A stretch of DNA of 42,612 nucleotides from JANLHG01 sp964359745 (lineage in GTDB: Bacteria; Patescibacteriota; Minisyncoccia; Phycocordibacterales; PALSA-1337), in NCBI GenBank assembly GCA_964359745.1, contig CAYHTR010000002.1, positions 1 to 42,612 of the forward strand. The letters run 5' to 3'. A program made the translations under genes and the position numbers. Below are positions 15,612 through 23,101 of the stretch, one piece after another; positions within the stretch are counted from its first letter, which is position 1; each line of letters begins with the position of its first letter. Below the pieces are notes generated by a model. The model was not told the origin of the DNA, did not search any database, and worked only from the letters and a program-made list of their open reading frames with translations.

Positions 15612-16283
15612 TTATTTTTGCCAGGCGCTGAAATCTTTAAAAAATTGCTCAACCGCTTCGGTGGTTTTGAAATGCTCAACCATTGATAGAAAAAACTTTG
15701 GCGGAACAGTTACAATGTGTCCACCTGCATTAAACGCATCTCTAATATCGTCTACACCTCTTATAGAACCAACAATAATCTCTGCTTTTGATTTTCCTTC
15801 ATTTAAAAGTTTGCGAGTCATTGAAACCACATCTTGTGGATTATCAATAGCACCATCTCTGATTCTACACCAAAATAAACTGACATATTTTGCACCAGCA
15901 TTAGCTGCTAAAAGTGCTTGAGTAACATTCATACAAGCTGTACAATTAACTGAAATGCCCGCTTTTGACAATTTACTTATTGCCTCAAGCTCATTCCAGC
16001 CAATTTGAACCTTAATGCTAAGATTTTTATACTTAAAAATCTTTTTGAAATGCTTTGCTTGTTCAATAATTTCTTTAGCATCACGAGAAAAAACCTCAAC
16101 ACTCAAACTTTTATTCCCGCCGTATTTATTAAGCAAAGCCACAATTTTTTTTATATGTTTTTCAAATCCACTTTTTGGTTCTTTTGCCAAAAGTGAAGGA
16201 TTCGTTGTTACACCAGAAATAAAACCCCTTTTTAGGGCGTTTTCTATTTCTGTTAAATTAGCGCTATCTATAAATATTTTCAT
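15612..16283 (-). CDS. Transaldolase / fructose-6-phosphate aldolase-like protein (TalC/MipB type)
   Basis: This 223-aa protein has the short transaldolase architecture: FIDSAN at 4-9, GVTTNPSLLAKE, and SIKVQIGWNELEAI with the Schiff-base lysine (usually in a KIP context, here KVQ). It also has NCTACMNVTQALLAANAGAKYVSLFWCRIRDG and VTVPPKFF. Transaldolases interconvert fructose 6-phosphate, erythrose 4-phosphate and sedoheptulose 7-phosphate. It overlaps the GmhA-like gene by 4 bp, and GmhA uses sedoheptulose 7-phosphate, so a dedicated role in supplying heptose precursor is likely but inferred. A fructose-6-phosphate aldolase or central-metabolic role is the alternative. Confidence 0.83.
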   Translation of the reverse strand: MKIFIDSANLTEIENALKRGFISGVTTNPSLLAKEPKSGFEKHIKKIVALLNKYGGNKSLSVEVFSRDAKEIIEQAKHFKKIFKYKNLSIKVQIGWNELEAISKLSKAGISVNCTACMNVTQALLAANAGAKYVSLFWCRIRDGAIDNPQDVVSMTRKLLNEGKSKAEIIVGSIRGVDDIRDAFNAGGHIVTVPPKFFLSMVEHFKTTEAVEQFFKDFSAWQK

Positions 16284-16897
16284 TTTTTACTCGCTTTAGC
16301 TATTTTTTCTTTTAAACAAAAAGTAATGAGGTGAAATAACACAACATGAAATGATTCCACAAGGGGTGTTGAATCCACCGGCACAACAACGGAAACATTA
16401 GACATCTTTTTCATCGCCCCACCATCAAAACCAGAAATTCCTATGGCTGTCCCACCATTATCTTTTGCAAATTGCAACGCTTTCAAAAGATTCTGCGACC
16501 ATGCTCCCGCTTTATCTTTACCGGCTCCTCCGTGAACACTAAAAGCGATTACTACACTTCCTTTGCTCCAGTAAGTATTAAGTATGCCAGTATAGGCCTC
16601 ATGCCAACCCCAATCATTGGTAGCAGCACTTATCATTGGAATATTATCAGCCAACGCAATAGCACGGATACCTCTTTCATGAGGGTGTTCAATTGTGGTT
16701 TTTATTAAATCTCCTACAAAATGGGTAGCTGTTCCTGCTGAACCGCCATTACCAACGACAAAAACCCATTTGCCTTTTTTCCATGCGTCAAAGAGTGTGT
16801 CCACCACCTTAATAATCGCCTTTTCCTGCAATTTAAGTTTACCTATTACAACTTGAGAGTCCTTCCAGTATTTGTTCACGAATTTTTTTTCAAACAT
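16280..16897 (-). CDS. gmhA: SIS-domain phosphoheptose isomerase (GmhA-like)
   Basis: The 205-aa SIS-domain protein matches sedoheptulose-7-phosphate isomerases: FVVGNGGSAGTATHFVGDL, ALADNIPMISAATNDWGWHEAY, AFSVHGGAGKDKAGAWSQNLLKAL, and VESFHVVLFHLI with the family's Glu and His. It converts sedoheptulose 7-phosphate to D-glycero-D-manno-heptose 7-phosphate. ATG 16897 is chosen: the frame stays open to 17029, but that adds a hydrophobic stretch made from sequence that overlaps the Nudix gene, its terminator and the gmhA promoter. A good promoter ends 6 nt before this ATG, so the message is probably leaderless. It is followed by the transaldolase gene with a 4-bp overlap. Confidence 0.86.
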   Translation of the reverse strand: MFEKKFVNKYWKDSQVVIGKLKLQEKAIIKVVDTLFDAWKKGKWVFVVGNGGSAGTATHFVGDLIKTTIEHPHERGIRAIALADNIPMISAATNDWGWHEAYTGILNTYWSKGSVVIAFSVHGGAGKDKAGAWSQNLLKALQFAKDNGGTAIGISGFDGGAMKKMSNVSVVVPVDSTPLVESFHVVLFHLITFCLKEKIAKASKK

Positions 16898-16903
16898 CAA
16901 AAT

Positions 16904-16932
16904 ATTGTATACCTTTAATAACCAGTATGCAA
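16904..16932 (-). promoter_or_regulatory. Promoter of the gmhA-transaldolase pair
   Basis: TTGCAT (16932-16927), 17-nt spacer, TACAAT (16909-16904), then 6 nt to ATG 16897. It starts only 5 nt after the T tract of the preceding terminator. Confidence 0.68.
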
Positions 16933-16937
16933 ACAAT

Positions 16938-16963
16938 AAAAAAACCGCCCTAAAAAAGAGCGG
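16938..16963 (-). terminator. Intrinsic terminator overlapping the end of the Nudix gene
   Basis: On the minus strand CCGCTCT / AGGGCGG (one G-U pair) with a 5-nt T loop is followed by seven T (16944-16938). The Nudix stop codon (16952-16950) lies in the hairpin, so stop codon and terminator are merged. Confidence 0.82.
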
Positions 16964-17531
16964 GTGATACTTCGTAAGTAAAATGAGCAAAGATTCCAGC
17001 GAGTGTTGCAATATCTTTAATTTCTCCATTTTTTATTTTTTGAAGAACTTCCTGTGGAGTAAGAATAATGACATCAACTCCTTGTTTTTCGTCTTGTTTT
17101 CTGATTTCAGATGTAGGCACACAATCAAAAGCTAAGAATAAATGACATCTGTTTTCGATGCGGTCATTTTGAGTGAAAAAACCAAATTTATTAATACGAA
17201 TTAATCGTCCAGGTTTATATCCAGTTTCTGCAATCATTTCTTCTAATACCTGTTCTTCTGGTATTATTCCATCAGGACATCCGCCCGCGATTAATTCTAT
17301 ACTCATCTCAGATACAGGCCGACATTGACGCACAAAAAGAAATCTACCATTGGAAAGTCGGGAACAAACAGCGACATATCCGTTTCCGAAAATCTTAACT
17401 AAAAGAAAATCGGTAATCGTATTACCATTATCGAAATGTACATCAGACAGTGAGACTTTTGCCCATTCGTCTATATGTAACACTTTGGTTTCTTCAATCC
17501 TTCTGGTTAAAGCAACTTTTTTTACTTTCAT
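16950..17531 (-). CDS. Nudix-fold protein with a degenerate Nudix box
   Basis: This 193-aa protein resembles ADP-ribose pyrophosphatase-type Nudix hydrolases: GYVAVCSRLSNGRFLFVRQCRP, MSIELIAGG and the box region at 83-105. In the box, GGCPDGIIPEEQVLEEMIAETGY in two parts (GGCPDGIIPEEQ and VLEEMIAETGY) replaces the consensus G-x5-E-x7-RE-U-xEE-x-G. The first Glu is Ile, the Arg is Glu and the first Glu of the EE pair is Ala. Catalysis is doubtful and a ligand-binding or regulatory role is possible. GC is about 40-48% in sampled lines, higher than the heptose genes around it. It has its own signals: AGGAGGA (17547-17541) 9 nt before ATG, promoter-like TTGACG-17-TACTTT, and a terminator. It therefore separates gmhA from the gmhB-like gene. 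Confidence 0.75.
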   Translation of the reverse strand: MKVKKVALTRRIEETKVLHIDEWAKVSLSDVHFDNGNTITDFLLVKIFGNGYVAVCSRLSNGRFLFVRQCRPVSEMSIELIAGGCPDGIIPEEQVLEEMIAETGYKPGRLIRINKFGFFTQNDRIENRCHLFLAFDCVPTSEIRKQDEKQGVDVIILTPQEVLQKIKNGEIKDIATLAGIFAHFTYEVSPALF

Positions 17532-17580
17532 TATTTTTACTCCTCCTGTTTATCAATTTTCATAAATATTACCTTTGTTT

Positions 17581-17609
17581 AAAGTAACAATTATTTTTTA
17601 TTTCGTCAA
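17581..17609 (-). promoter_or_regulatory. Possible promoter of the Nudix gene
   Basis: TTGACG (17609-17604), 17-nt spacer, TACTTT (17586-17581). The -35 lies in the last codons of the upstream GmhB-like gene. A leader of roughly 45 nt would carry the AGGAGGA site. Confidence 0.4.
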
Positions 17610-18140
17610 TATGAAAATTAAATCTTCTGTTTTTAAAAAACCATCAATACTAAAATCGCTTTTTAAAGAAGTATTGTAAAACGCTTTCATAAGAATACTT
17701 TTGCAACCAGCGTTTTTTGCCGCTTCGGTATCATTTTCAGTATCGCCAATAAAAAAAGATTGTGAAAGATCAATATTCCATTTTTTTTCTGCATCAATAA
17801 GCATTCCAGGTTTTGGTTTTCTGCAATTACAATTTTCATTCGGATGATGAAAACATATAAAAATATCATCAAAAGGCAATCTTGCCACCTTATCTTGTAT
17901 ATAATCAAAATCTTCCTGATTTATATTTCCATATTTAATGTCTGGCTGATTAGTCGCAAGAATCGCCAAATATCCAAGTTTTTTTACGGCTTCAATAGCT
18001 TCCTTAATGCCCGGCAAAAAACCACTTTTTTCATCAAATTCTTTTTTGCTATATGGAGGAGTGATTTTACCATTACGAATAATGGTTTTTAAAATAACCC
18101 CATCTCTATCAAAAAACACCGCTTTTTTCTTTATTCTCAT
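17598..18140 (-). CDS. gmhB: HAD-family heptose bisphosphate phosphatase (GmhB-like)
   Basis: The 180-aa HAD phosphatase shows motif I FFDRDGV with both Asp, motif II ATNQPD, and the GmhB-type zinc loop CFHHPNENCNCRKPKPGM (C-x-H then C-x-C). Motif IV FFIGDTENDTEAAKNAG is also present. GmhB removes the 7-phosphate from D-glycero-D-manno-heptose 1,7-bisphosphate. Length is typical of the single-domain enzyme. It starts within the stop of a small upstream gene (ATGA overlap). Together with GmhA-like, HddA-like and nucleotidyltransferase genes nearby it supports a nucleotide-heptose pathway. Histidinol phosphatase, its close relative, is less likely in this context. Confidence 0.84.
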   Translation of the reverse strand: MRIKKKAVFFDRDGVILKTIIRNGKITPPYSKKEFDEKSGFLPGIKEAIEAVKKLGYLAILATNQPDIKYGNINQEDFDYIQDKVARLPFDDIFICFHHPNENCNCRKPKPGMLIDAEKKWNIDLSQSFFIGDTENDTEAAKNAGCKSILMKAFYNTSLKSDFSIDGFLKTEDLIFILTK

Positions 18141-18313
18141 ATTCGTTTTTCAAACGCGAGAAAATCTCCACCACTTGCCCTATCCCATAACAATAATTCT
18201 TCGCGAAGTGTAACTGAGGTTGAATTAAACAATGCTTGTTCTTTTGAAACACCGAGTTTTTTTACAACATTTGAAAGTGCTTTTTCTGCTTTTATTTTAG
18301 ATATCATTTTCAT
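18137..18313 (-). CDS. Small 58-aa protein of unknown function
   Basis: ATG 18313 gives a 58-aa, mainly helical protein that overlaps the GmhB-like start by 4 bp (ATGA), so it is probably translated and coupled. Residues near the C-terminus (REELLLWDRASGGDFLAFEKRI, in two halves REELLLWDRAS and GGDFLAFEKRI) faintly recall C-termini of ribbon-helix-helix antitoxin-like proteins, but no DNA-binding domain is clear. I cannot assign a function. The frame is open upstream to 18367, but the extra residues look like non-coding AT-rich sequence. Confidence 0.55.
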   Translation of the reverse strand: MKMISKIKAEKALSNVVKKLGVSKEQALFNSTSVTLREELLLWDRASGGDFLAFEKRI

Positions 18314-18349
18314 ACTTACATTATTACAGAAAAAAAGAAAATTAAATAC

Positions 18350-18378
18350 TTGACTATTTATAAACAATATGCTAGATT
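18350..18378 (+). promoter_or_regulatory. Sigma70-type promoter of the unknown membrane protein gene
   Basis: TTGACT (18350-18355), 17-nt spacer, TAGATT (18373-18378). Transcription would start near 18385 and give a leader of about 115 nt before ATG 18500, unusually long for this window. Confidence 0.68.
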
Positions 18379-18379
18379 A

Positions 18380-18499
18380 CTTCTCAGATAGAGAAGCCAC
18401 CCTATCTCGATTGCAATGAAAAACTTTGTAGCTCGTTTGAAACGAAGCTAGAGATGAGCATGAAGCTCCGTTGGTCGAAAAAGGCATTAGTTCGTTGAT
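18380..18499 (+). promoter_or_regulatory. Structured 5' leader with two mutually exclusive hairpins
   Basis: CTTCTC/GAGAAG (18380-18385/18391-18396) and AGATAG/CTATCT share bases (AGATAG starts at 18386), so only one can form at a time. Further down, an AGCTcGTTT / AAACGaaGCT pairing is possible. No known riboswitch class is recognised. Confidence 0.4.
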
Positions 18500-19102
18500 A
18501 TGAAATCTATTAAAACCCAAACTGATGTACGCCTCGTTGAAGCGTATATTCTCACCAAAATAGAAAAACACGACTATCAAGGAAACCCAGACCCACTAAA
18601 ACAAGCAATTCTTAATCAACCTTTGTATGTGTACGAAAATCGAAGAAAGTTTTTCTTGGTTCTTAGTATCATTATCCAAATAATCATACCCTTTTTTTGT
18701 TACTGGGCATCGTGGTCATTAACATTAAAAGGATCAGACTGTGTATCTTTTACCGCAATAATGTGGCTCACGTTTGGAGGCCTCGCCCTACTTCTAAGCG
18801 TCATAATGTCATTTCATTTCGGTCCCAGTGAATTAGTCTTAGGATGGAAGAGGGACTGCTTGAATTTTGAACAGAAATTCAACACAACCGCACCTGACGA
18901 ATGTACTTTCGATGTGCTTTCCGAAATTGCGGATGATGAGCTAATGAAAAAGGCGGGTGAAGTGCAACACTATGAGAAAGGAAATGACACCAGAAACAAA
19001 TTCATGCATCAGGTGACACGAGATCAGTTTAAAGAAATGTACCACGCAGCATCCAGTCTCGGCCTTCATATCAGAGAGGTAAAAGACTATTTCATGGTCT
19101 AA
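18500..19102 (+). CDS. Unknown protein with two transmembrane segments
   Basis: This 200-aa protein has a soluble N-terminus (about 1-50), two hydrophobic helices (about 52-73 and 84-105) and a cytoplasm-like C-terminal domain of about 95 aa rich in acidic and His residues. I recognise no family. GC is about 45% in a sampled line against 30% around it. It is the only plus-strand gene between minus-strand heptose genes, with its own promoter, long leader and terminator. These features together suggest an acquired single-gene unit. No clear Shine-Dalgarno precedes ATG 18500. Confidence 0.7.
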   Translation: MKSIKTQTDVRLVEAYILTKIEKHDYQGNPDPLKQAILNQPLYVYENRRKFFLVLSIIIQIIIPFFCYWASWSLTLKGSDCVSFTAIMWLTFGGLALLLSVIMSFHFGPSELVLGWKRDCLNFEQKFNTTAPDECTFDVLSEIADDELMKKAGEVQHYEKGNDTRNKFMHQVTRDQFKEMYHAASSLGLHIREVKDYFMV

Positions 19103-19125
19103 ATAAAACCTGTAAAATTCAATCG

Positions 19126-19154
19126 TCGCGCGCTCTCGTAGCACGCGATTTTTT
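19126..19154. terminator. Intrinsic terminator between convergent genes
   Basis: TCGCGCGCT (19126-19134), loop CTCGT, AGCACGCGA (19140-19148), then six T. The arms have one C-A mismatch as plus-strand RNA, and pair fully with a G-U on the minus strand. The T tract favours use by the plus-strand gene. Confidence 0.75.
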
Positions 19155-19159
19155 ATTTC

Positions 19160-20143
19160 TTATGGTTTAATTATATGAACTCTGGCGCCTTGGGTATCTA
19201 ATTTAAAATCCATTTCACGCATTTTGAAAGATTCAAGAGCTTTTTGAACTTTAGTTTTTATTTTTTGAGAAGGACAATAAAACATAAAATAACCGCCCCC
19301 GCCTGCGCCCATAATTTTTCCACCAAGAGCACCAGCTTTGCGAGCTTTCTCATATATTTCATTAAAAAGATCACTACTCATTTTATTAGACATAGTTTTT
19401 TTAATCTCCCAATGTTCATTCATAAGTTTTCCAAAACTATCCAAATCTCCTTTGATAAAACATTTCAAAATTTCTTTGCCTATTGTTTTTGTTTTATGTT
19501 TTGATTCCAGTATTTTGGTTTGATTTTGTTCAGCCAAAATATGCTTGCTTTCACGAACCACTCCAGTGTAATAAAACAAACTATTATTAAAAAACTTCGT
19601 CACAGTTTTTTGTTCAATTTTTGGCTTTTTTATTTTTATATCACCATTTTTATCTATTTCCAAAACAACAAAACCACCAAGCGAACAAACATAGGGATCT
19701 TGCACACCGTCAGGTAATTCAAGTGCACGAGTTAATTTAAAAGATTGCTCCGCCGCGCTTTTATTACTCATTTTATTACCTCGAAAAGCTGATAACCCTT
19801 TCATAACCGCAACTGCGCAAGCTCCAGACGAGCCAAGTCCTGTGCCTGCTGGGGTATCAGCTTTAAAAGTTATCGCCACTTTATTTTTTATATCGTGCAT
19901 TATAAGTGCTTGGCGGGCTATTTCGTGACTAATATCTTCCACTCTAGTAACTGATTCAAAATTTTTATAATGAACATGAATAAAATCATCAGATCTCGGC
20001 TCTTTTATAAATACATCCATATAAAGATTTATTGTAACCCCAAATATAAAACCGCCGTGTTTTTCGTAATAAGAAGGTAAATCGGTAGAACCACCACCTA
20101 AAGACAGCCGAAACGGTACACGACTAATAATAATTTTTGACAT
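19160..20143 (-). CDS. hddA: GHMP kinase, D-glycero-alpha-D-manno-heptose-7-phosphate kinase-like (HddA)
   Basis: The 327-aa GHMP-family kinase begins IISRVPFRLSLGGGSTDLPSYY. It has the ATP-binding loop PAGTGLGSSGACAVAVMKGL near residue 95 and the C-terminal motif GGKIMGAGGGGYFMFYCP. These match HddA, which phosphorylates heptose 7-phosphate at C1; related sugar 1-kinases such as fucokinase-like proteins are the alternative. It follows the double-oxidoreductase fusion with a 3-nt gap and ends beside the 19126 terminator. The nearby GmhA-, GmhB- and HddC-like genes strongly favour the heptose assignment. Confidence 0.84.
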   Translation of the reverse strand: MSKIIISRVPFRLSLGGGSTDLPSYYEKHGGFIFGVTINLYMDVFIKEPRSDDFIHVHYKNFESVTRVEDISHEIARQALIMHDIKNKVAITFKADTPAGTGLGSSGACAVAVMKGLSAFRGNKMSNKSAAEQSFKLTRALELPDGVQDPYVCSLGGFVVLEIDKNGDIKIKKPKIEQKTVTKFFNNSLFYYTGVVRESKHILAEQNQTKILESKHKTKTIGKEILKCFIKGDLDSFGKLMNEHWEIKKTMSNKMSSDLFNEIYEKARKAGALGGKIMGAGGGGYFMFYCPSQKIKTKVQKALESFKMREMDFKLDTQGARVHIIKP

Positions 20144-20146
20144 ATT

Positions 20147-22129
20147 TTAAAGTATAAGCTTTTTTAATTTTTTGGCTATAGTAACAGAAGTTATGATTTT
20201 TCCTTCAAGCACAGAAAAACAACCAAATCCGTGCTTGGCAATACTTGTAACCCTATCATCATTTTTTCTGGAAGACATATCTATGGTAAGAGCCACAAAT
20301 ATTGATTTTATATATTTAGCTTGTTTCAAGATAGGCAACCATTTTGAACATCGTTTTAACATTTTTAATATTCTTGGCTTAACATTTTTTTTCCAATTTT
20401 GAAAATCTTTATCAGAATATATTTTTTTTGAAGAATGAACCGAAAGAGGTACATCACCGAATGTATAAAAATCAGTATTGCCAATCGGAACAATTGTGGC
20501 AAAAGGTCCATCAACAATCATAACCGCCTGAGGTTTTGGTCCTTTTATTTGTATTATCGAAAACTCTTTAAATCTAAATTCCAATTCTCTTTTAGCAAAA
20601 CCGAGCATATCAACAATAGTATTATAATTAGCATATGTGGCATTAATTACATAATCAAATACTTCAATTTTATGGCCACCGTTTGAATTAAAAGTCAGCA
20701 TTTTTTTGCCATCTTTTATTATTTTTATTTTTTTTACTTCCGCTCCAAGTTTTAATGATACATTTTTATTTTCAATTCCTTTTTTCATCAATCTTTTTAA
20801 AATATTGTAGTCATAAACTGCTTCATTTGTTTTTATACAAGTACTCACTTCATCTTTATTAAGAAAATCATCATTAGGATATTCTTCTTTATAAACAAGA
20901 TTATTATCTTTGCATACTTGACGAAATTCATCACTGGTAATTTTTGAATCACTTTTAGAAACAGCAATATAACTTGGTATTTTTACAATCGCTTTACCAT
21001 ATATTTTCTCAAAATCAGCCGTTGATTCTTTAATTTGTTTTATTGTCTCTGGACTTCTCGGATAATGATAACCTTGATGGTGACGATATTGATTAGCATA
21101 TGACGCTTCAGTAAGAATATCTTTATGTCTTTCAAAAATAGTTACTTTAAATTTCTCTCCAAGAATAGATGCTGTAGTCATTCCAAAAATACCAGCGCCT
21201 ATAATTGCAATATTGGGTTTTATTTGATGAGCCATAGATTGCTCCGCAATTGAAATAATTCGCACACCGACTTCCCCATCTGGAAAAATCTTTTTTTTAT
21301 TACTTATGACATCAATAAAACATTTAATTTCTTCTTCAAGCGGTTCATTCCCTTCAGCTTTTATTATTTTTTGCTCACCATTACGATAAATAATTTTTAA
21401 TTCCCAATTATCAAAATCAGCTGTAATAAAACTTATATCGCTTTTTTTAAAATAAAATCTTAGTAAACGTTCTTTTTTTTCACTTTCCCAACCAATTTTT
21501 AAAGAAACATTAAGATTTTTTTCATATCTGAGATCAACATTTGTTATTTTTTCAATTTGACGAGACCAAACAACAGACGGGCTTTTTTTATAAAGGGCAT
21601 CAATAATATCAAAAAGATGCAGTAATTCCATAGGTCCAGATAAACCAGTATCAAATTTTATAGGACTTATGAAAAATCCTTCTATTTTTTCTACATTATT
21701 AGATTTTAGTAGATATTCTTTTAATAAAATAAGAAGAGGATGAAAACGAAAAATATGGCCAACCATAAGCTTTTTTTTATGTTTTTTAGCTAAATCGGCA
21801 AGTTTTTTTGCGTCTTTATAATTATCAGCAAGAGGTTTTTCTACAAAAACATCAACGAAAGGCAAACATTTTTTTACTATTTCAAAATGAGTATCCATTG
21901 GCGTGACAATATCTACCGCATCAACTTCTTGCAAAATATTTTCAGTAATCTCTGTAAAAACAGGTACATCAAACTCTTTAATAATTTGTTGTTTGGATTT
22001 TTCTGATTTTACCACAACCCCATATAAAGAAAGCAAATTTTGTTTATCAAGTAATTTAAGTACTCGTAAATGATTTCTACCAAAACGGCCAGCTCCTATC
22101 AAGAGAATTTTTATTTTTCTATTATTCAT
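20147..22129 (-). CDS. Fusion of Gfo/Idh/MocA oxidoreductase and FAD-dependent (DAO-type) oxidoreductase
   Basis: This 660-aa protein joins two dinucleotide-binding enzymes. Residues 1 to about 300 form a Gfo/Idh/MocA NAD(P)-dependent dehydrogenase with IGAGRFGRNH (11-20), VDAVDIVTPMDTHF and the EKP motif (97-99). Residues about 305-660 form an FAD oxidoreductase with IIGAGIFGMTTASILG (309-324) and a substrate domain of the D-amino-acid-oxidase type (ANYNTIVDMLG, PIGNTDFYTFGD). The frame is continuous through the linker at about 295-305, so this is not a sequencing join. It overlaps the GT2 gene by 8 bp and precedes hddA by 3 nt. A sequential oxidation or epimerisation of a sugar, perhaps the heptose, would fit; that is inference. 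Confidence 0.85.
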   Translation of the reverse strand: MNNRKIKILLIGAGRFGRNHLRVLKLLDKQNLLSLYGVVVKSEKSKQQIIKEFDVPVFTEITENILQEVDAVDIVTPMDTHFEIVKKCLPFVDVFVEKPLADNYKDAKKLADLAKKHKKKLMVGHIFRFHPLLILLKEYLLKSNNVEKIEGFFISPIKFDTGLSGPMELLHLFDIIDALYKKSPSVVWSRQIEKITNVDLRYEKNLNVSLKIGWESEKKERLLRFYFKKSDISFITADFDNWELKIIYRNGEQKIIKAEGNEPLEEEIKCFIDVISNKKKIFPDGEVGVRIISIAEQSMAHQIKPNIAIIGAGIFGMTTASILGEKFKVTIFERHKDILTEASYANQYRHHQGYHYPRSPETIKQIKESTADFEKIYGKAIVKIPSYIAVSKSDSKITSDEFRQVCKDNNLVYKEEYPNDDFLNKDEVSTCIKTNEAVYDYNILKRLMKKGIENKNVSLKLGAEVKKIKIIKDGKKMLTFNSNGGHKIEVFDYVINATYANYNTIVDMLGFAKRELEFRFKEFSIIQIKGPKPQAVMIVDGPFATIVPIGNTDFYTFGDVPLSVHSSKKIYSDKDFQNWKKNVKPRILKMLKRCSKWLPILKQAKYIKSIFVALTIDMSSRKNDDRVTSIAKHGFGCFSVLEGKIITSVTIAKKLKKLIL

Positions 22130-23048
22130 TTTTTATAATATCCTTAACCATATACGGGGAACGGTCAGGATTATCATAATAAATACGCAACATCATTTCA
22201 GCTAAAAGTCCTATCATAAAAAGCAAAACACCGAGAATAGCAAAAAGTGTTCCGACAGTTGGAAGTGGTGTTTCGGTAATATTTAAAATATGCATTAATC
22301 TAAGCCAAACAGAAAAACCAAAAGCTATTAAAGCTAAAATCATACAAACTAAACCCCAACCACCAAAAAAACGAAGTGGTTTTGAGAAATATTTAACAAA
22401 AAATGCTACACTTAAAAAATCAAAAACTCCTTTAATCATTTTTGAAATGCGAATTTTTGACACACCCACTTGACGATAATGATATGTGACTGGAACTTCT
22501 GTAATTTTTGCTCCTCTTTCTTTTGCTACCGCAACAAGAAAAACTTGCGATTCGCCTCGCAAACGAAAATCTTTTATAAACTTACTTCTGTACGCTTTGA
22601 GTCCACAGCCAAGGTCGTGAACTGAAATACCTAAAATCAATCTCGCACACCAGTTGGCAAAGGCAGAAAATAACATACGACTAAAAGCATCTTTGCGGTT
22701 TTTTCTTAAACCAATAACAACATCAAATCCTTCTTCCATTTTTTTAAGAAGGGTTATAATTTCAGCCGGGTCATTTTGCAAATCAGCATCAAGCAATACA
22801 ATTATATCGCCCCGCGAAATATATATTCCCATATCGATTGTCGCTGTCTGTCCATAATTGCGTTGAAGAGAAACCAGTTTGAGAGGTTTAAGTTTTGAAG
22901 CAATTTCTTTTGTCTTATCTCTTGAACAATCATTGACAAATATAATCTCATATTGCTCTTTTTGAGACCTCATAACATCAAAAATGCGCCTATAAAGCTC
23001 AACAACAGTCTTTTCTTCGTTAAAAATAGGCACAATAACGGATATCAT
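22122..23048 (-). CDS. GT2 family glycosyltransferase with C-terminal membrane helices (DPM1/GtrB-like)
   Basis: The 308-aa protein has an N-terminal GT-A domain: SVIVPIFNEEKTVVELY, FVNDCSRDKT, the DXD-type VLLDADLQNDP and HDLGCGLKAYRS. Two C-terminal transmembrane helices lie at about 230-255 and 265-292. This is the polyprenyl-phosphate-sugar synthase layout (GtrB, ArnC, YkoT), which moves a sugar from a nucleotide to undecaprenyl phosphate. It heads the operon with the fusion oxidoreductase and hddA. Its promoter overlaps the terminator of the upstream radical-SAM gene, with the -10 only 9 nt from ATG, so the mRNA is likely leaderless. Confidence 0.87.
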   Translation of the reverse strand: MISVIVPIFNEEKTVVELYRRIFDVMRSQKEQYEIIFVNDCSRDKTKEIASKLKPLKLVSLQRNYGQTATIDMGIYISRGDIIVLLDADLQNDPAEIITLLKKMEEGFDVVIGLRKNRKDAFSRMLFSAFANWCARLILGISVHDLGCGLKAYRSKFIKDFRLRGESQVFLVAVAKERGAKITEVPVTYHYRQVGVSKIRISKMIKGVFDFLSVAFFVKYFSKPLRFFGGWGLVCMILALIAFGFSVWLRLMHILNITETPLPTVGTLFAILGVLLFMIGLLAEMMLRIYYDNPDRSPYMVKDIIKNE

Positions 23049-23057
23049 AATCGGCTC

Positions 23058-23086
23058 ATTATATAAAAAAAACGGGGTTTTATCAA
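23058..23086 (-). promoter_or_regulatory. Promoter overlapping an upstream terminator
   Basis: TTGATA (23086-23081), 17-nt spacer, TATAAT (23063-23058), 9 nt before ATG 23048. The -35 covers the loop and arm of the 23065-23092 hairpin, and the T tract forms the spacer. Confidence 0.72.
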
Positions 23087-23092
23087 CCCCGT
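23065..23092 (-). terminator. Intrinsic terminator after the radical-SAM gene
   Basis: On the minus strand ACGGGGTT / AACCCCGT (perfect 8 bp, loop GATAA) is followed by a run of T (23071-23065). Confidence 0.88.
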
Positions 23093-23101
23093 CTGTGTTT
23101 C

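Noticed and set aside
16898..17029. N-terminal extension of the GmhA-like protein with a hydrophobic segment that looks like a membrane anchor
   Set aside because: It overlaps the Nudix gene, its terminator and the gmhA promoter, and homology to GmhA begins at the ATG at 16897.
1097..23092. The gene-terminal hairpins as integron attC-like sites or a cassette array
   Set aside because: The five hairpins share no core sequence, most end in T tracts typical of terminators, genes face both directions and no integrase is present.
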